From Blastopirellula marina (GTDB lineage: Bacteria; Planctomycetota; Planctomycetia; Pirellulales; Pirellulaceae), in the NCBI RefSeq assembly GCF_002967765.1, contig NZ_PUHY01000001.1, forward strand, positions 310,001 to 374,000: DNA of 64,000 bases, given 5' to 3'. Under the pieces are notes generated by a model. That model had not been told where the DNA came from and did no database searches. It saw only the letters and a list, made by a program, of their open reading frames with translations. Positions 62,389-64,000 of the stretch are shown in pieces. Within the stretch, counting starts at the first letter, position 1; each line of letters opens with the position of its first letter. Both the position numbers and the translations under genes were made by a program.

Positions 62389-63597
62389 ATGGCCAAGAAG
62401 AAGACCCCCACATCTCGCGCCGGTAGCAACACCGAAAAATCTCCTGACATTCAACTTGCTTCGGCCGAGGTTCGCTTTTCCGATCAACTGGCGTTTTTGC
62501 ACGCGATTGACGATGCGGCTCGTCCGCCAGGCTGGTTACTATCGCCAGTGCGAGTTGTCGAGTTCATTTGCGGCACTCGCGGCGAGGCATTGCGGGCTCC
62601 CGCTTCAACAAAGCTACCCGCCAAGCTACCCAAGTCCTTGGTCATTCCACCGAAGTTCGTAGGGCCCCGCGCCCTGGTCGAACGTTGTGTTGTGACGTTG
62701 GCCGGCGAACGTGGTTTGATGTTGGTCGGTCAACCAGGTACGGCCAAAAGTATGCTCGGCGAACTGCTTGCCGTCGCCATTAGTGGTTCCAGCGCGCTAA
62801 CCGTGCAAGGTACGGCCGGTGCGAGCGAGGACCACATGCGTTACGGCTGGAATTATTCGATGCTTCTGGACCGTGGCCCACGCCCGGAGGCGCTGGTTCC
62901 TTCCCCTGTCTTGACGGCTATGCGGGAAGGTAAGCTGGTTCGTATCGAAGAATTGACCCGCTGCTTGCCGGAAGTTCAAGATGGCTTGATCAGCCTGCTA
63001 AGCGAACGTCGCCTCATGATTCCGGAATTGGAAGGAGACGACGGCAGTGTCTTCGCCCGACCTGGTTTCAACATCGTTGCCACGGCAAATCTTCGGGACC
63101 GTGGGGTGTCGGAAATGTCCGCAGCCCTCAAACGTCGCTTCAATTTCGAAACCGTTCATCCGATCGCGGATCCGCAACAAGAGATCGAGCTGGTACGAAG
63201 TCGGGCGGTTTCCGTCTTGTCCGAGACCGGACTGACGACCGATCTCGACGCTCGTTTGCTGGAACTTTTAATCACGACCTTTCGTGACCTCCGCGATGGA
63301 AACACAAGCGAAGGTTGGAGCGTCGAACGCCCCGCTTCGGTGATGAGTACAGCGGAAGCTGTCACCGTTGCGACAGCCATCGCCCGGCAAGGAGCATTCT
63401 TTCCAGCACAACGTGACCCCATATCCCTGCTCCCGGGCCATCTGTTAGGGGTCGTCCTCAAGGACAACCTTGAAGATCGCGAACGGTTGTTGGCCTACTG
63501 GGACGGTCCCGTCCGACGTCGCAGCGAGAACGATGCTCATTGGAAGCGAATGTACGAATTGCGTGATGTGTTGGAAGAGTCGGCGGAAGGAGCGTAG
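62389..63597 (+). CDS. MoxR-family AAA+ ATPase
   Basis: A 402-residue AAA+ ATPase. Walker A is GQPGTAKS in the MLVGQPGTAKSMLGEL strand. The Walker B region reads LVRIEELTRCLPEVQDGL (Glu-Glu in place of Asp-Glu), sensor 1 is NIVATANLRD, and the arginine finger region is ALKRRFNFE. The N-terminal 90 residues are an added helical region. MoxR proteins act as chaperones with von Willebrand A-domain partners. The next gene is DUF5682-like, a usual partner in MoxR/DUF5682/VWA clusters. ATG 62389 (MAKKKTPTS) is preferred to the longer frame, which has no conserved start. Confidence 0.9.
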   Translation: MAKKKTPTSRAGSNTEKSPDIQLASAEVRFSDQLAFLHAIDDAARPPGWLLSPVRVVEFICGTRGEALRAPASTKLPAKLPKSLVIPPKFVGPRALVERCVVTLAGERGLMLVGQPGTAKSMLGELLAVAISGSSALTVQGTAGASEDHMRYGWNYSMLLDRGPRPEALVPSPVLTAMREGKLVRIEELTRCLPEVQDGLISLLSERRLMIPELEGDDGSVFARPGFNIVATANLRDRGVSEMSAALKRRFNFETVHPIADPQQEIELVRSRAVSVLSETGLTTDLDARLLELLITTFRDLRDGNTSEGWSVERPASVMSTAEAVTVATAIARQGAFFPAQRDPISLLPGHLLGVVLKDNLEDRERLLAYWDGPVRRRSENDAHWKRMYELRDVLEESAEGA

Positions 63598-63599
63598 CC

Positions 63600-64000
63600 A
63601 TGGATGGCGAAGAGCCACGTCAACCGTTGGAGAGACTTGCGGCCTGCCGAACGCCCTACCTAATCGGCGTTCGCCATCATTCTACAGCGTTGGCCCGCGC
63701 GATGCCAGAATTGTTGGATTCGATACGCCCCAAGTCGATTCTGCTGGAGATGCCCCCTGACTTCCAATCTTGGCTTCCTCATCTCGGCGATCCTGAACTT
63801 GTCGCACCGGTTGCCTTGGCAGCGTGTAATCGATCGGAACTGAATTCGTTTTACCCACTCGCAGATTTCTCGCCCGAATTGGTCGCGATTCGCTGGGCAA
63901 CTAAGAACGGCGTCCCAATCATCCCGTGCGATCTCGATCTGGCAGGTATGCATGCGGCTGATCACTTCATCCCCAATTTGGATAAGCATACCGACGAGGC
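63600..64000 (+). CDS. DUF5682-like protein, 5' part only
   Basis: The first 133 codons of a gene that runs off the window. ATG 63600 lies three bases after the MoxR stop. LIGVRHHSTALARAMPELLDS and SILLEMPPDFQSWLP resemble the start of DUF5682 and erythromycin-esterase/TraB-like folds (the His-His and Glu positions are conserved there). DUF5682 genes sit with MoxR ATPases and VWA-domain genes in conserved clusters of unknown role, so a VWA gene is expected downstream. The product is a soluble protein as far as seen. Confidence 0.75.
   Translation, partial: MDGEEPRQPLERLAACRTPYLIGVRHHSTALARAMPELLDSIRPKSILLEMPPDFQSWLPHLGDPELVAPVALAACNRSELNSFYPLADFSPELVAIRWATKNGVPIIPCDLDLAGMHAADHFIPNLDKHTDE

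Overview
The window looks like a chromosome segment of a marine planctomycete of the Pirellulales type (Blastopirellula/Rhodopirellula-like). This is inferred from gene content: an ECF sigma factor beside a TPR serine/threonine kinase, a DUF1559 prepilin-like protein, several CRTAC1/ASPIC-UnbV (FG-GAP) proteins, DUF1501/DUF1800, DUF1552 and DUF1592-series cytochrome proteins, and a XylR-like AraC regulator. Most starts lack a strong Shine-Dalgarno sequence, and many genes overlap by 4 bases (ATGA/GTGA). No rRNA, tRNA, CRISPR array, insertion sequence or phage gene was seen.

Layout. 1-1000: a poorly coding stretch and a gene broken by two compensating frameshifts. 1115-4235: ECF sigma factor and membrane kinase, separated by a REP-like hairpin. 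4376-13218: a divergently controlled locus that reads as a D-amino-acid and peptidoglycan-fragment scavenging system. It has a XylR-like regulator on the minus strand, then a DUF1611/DgcN-like acetyltransferase, an enolase-superfamily epimerase, a secreted D-aminoacylase/beta-lactamase-fold fusion, and a secreted beta-lactamase-fold/VanX-type dipeptidase fusion. 13342-17157: three translationally coupled genes (asparagine-synthetase-like, radical SAM, flavin halogenase-like) that look like a small uncharacterised biosynthetic or modification cluster.

17154-34196 (all minus): a block of surface or periplasmic proteins. It holds two TPR + CRTAC1 lipoprotein pairs flanking a DUF1559 pseudopilin and a small lipoprotein. 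These are followed by a membrane-anchored five-heme cytochrome with TPRs, a membrane CRTAC1 protein and a 1194-residue TPR/FG-GAP protein. 34612-40798 (plus): one respiratory operon encoding a caa3-type oxidase (subunit II with tethered cytochrome c; fused subunits I and III), CtaG, a small membrane protein, a Rieske protein and cytochrome b fused to cytochrome c. 40824-45213 (minus): a sugar-acid operon of GntP permease, IlvD/Edd dehydratase and DapA-family lyase.

45409-49833 (minus): DUF1501, DUF1800 and a secreted protein of unknown function. 50067-53670 (minus): a DapA-family protein with an NAD-dependent epimerase, and a Na+/Ca2+ exchanger. 54022-57486 (minus): a YebC-family protein and a secreted M14 zinc carboxypeptidase. 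57958-64000 (plus): the planctomycete DUF1592-series cytochrome protein with its DUF1552 partner, then a MoxR AAA+ ATPase and the start of a DUF5682-like gene that runs off the window.

The strongest candidates for something little described are the D-amino-acid locus with its two double-enzyme fusions, the asparagine-synthetase-like/radical SAM/halogenase-like trio, and the five-heme/TPR/CRTAC1 block. All functions were assigned by reading motifs; no database search was run.
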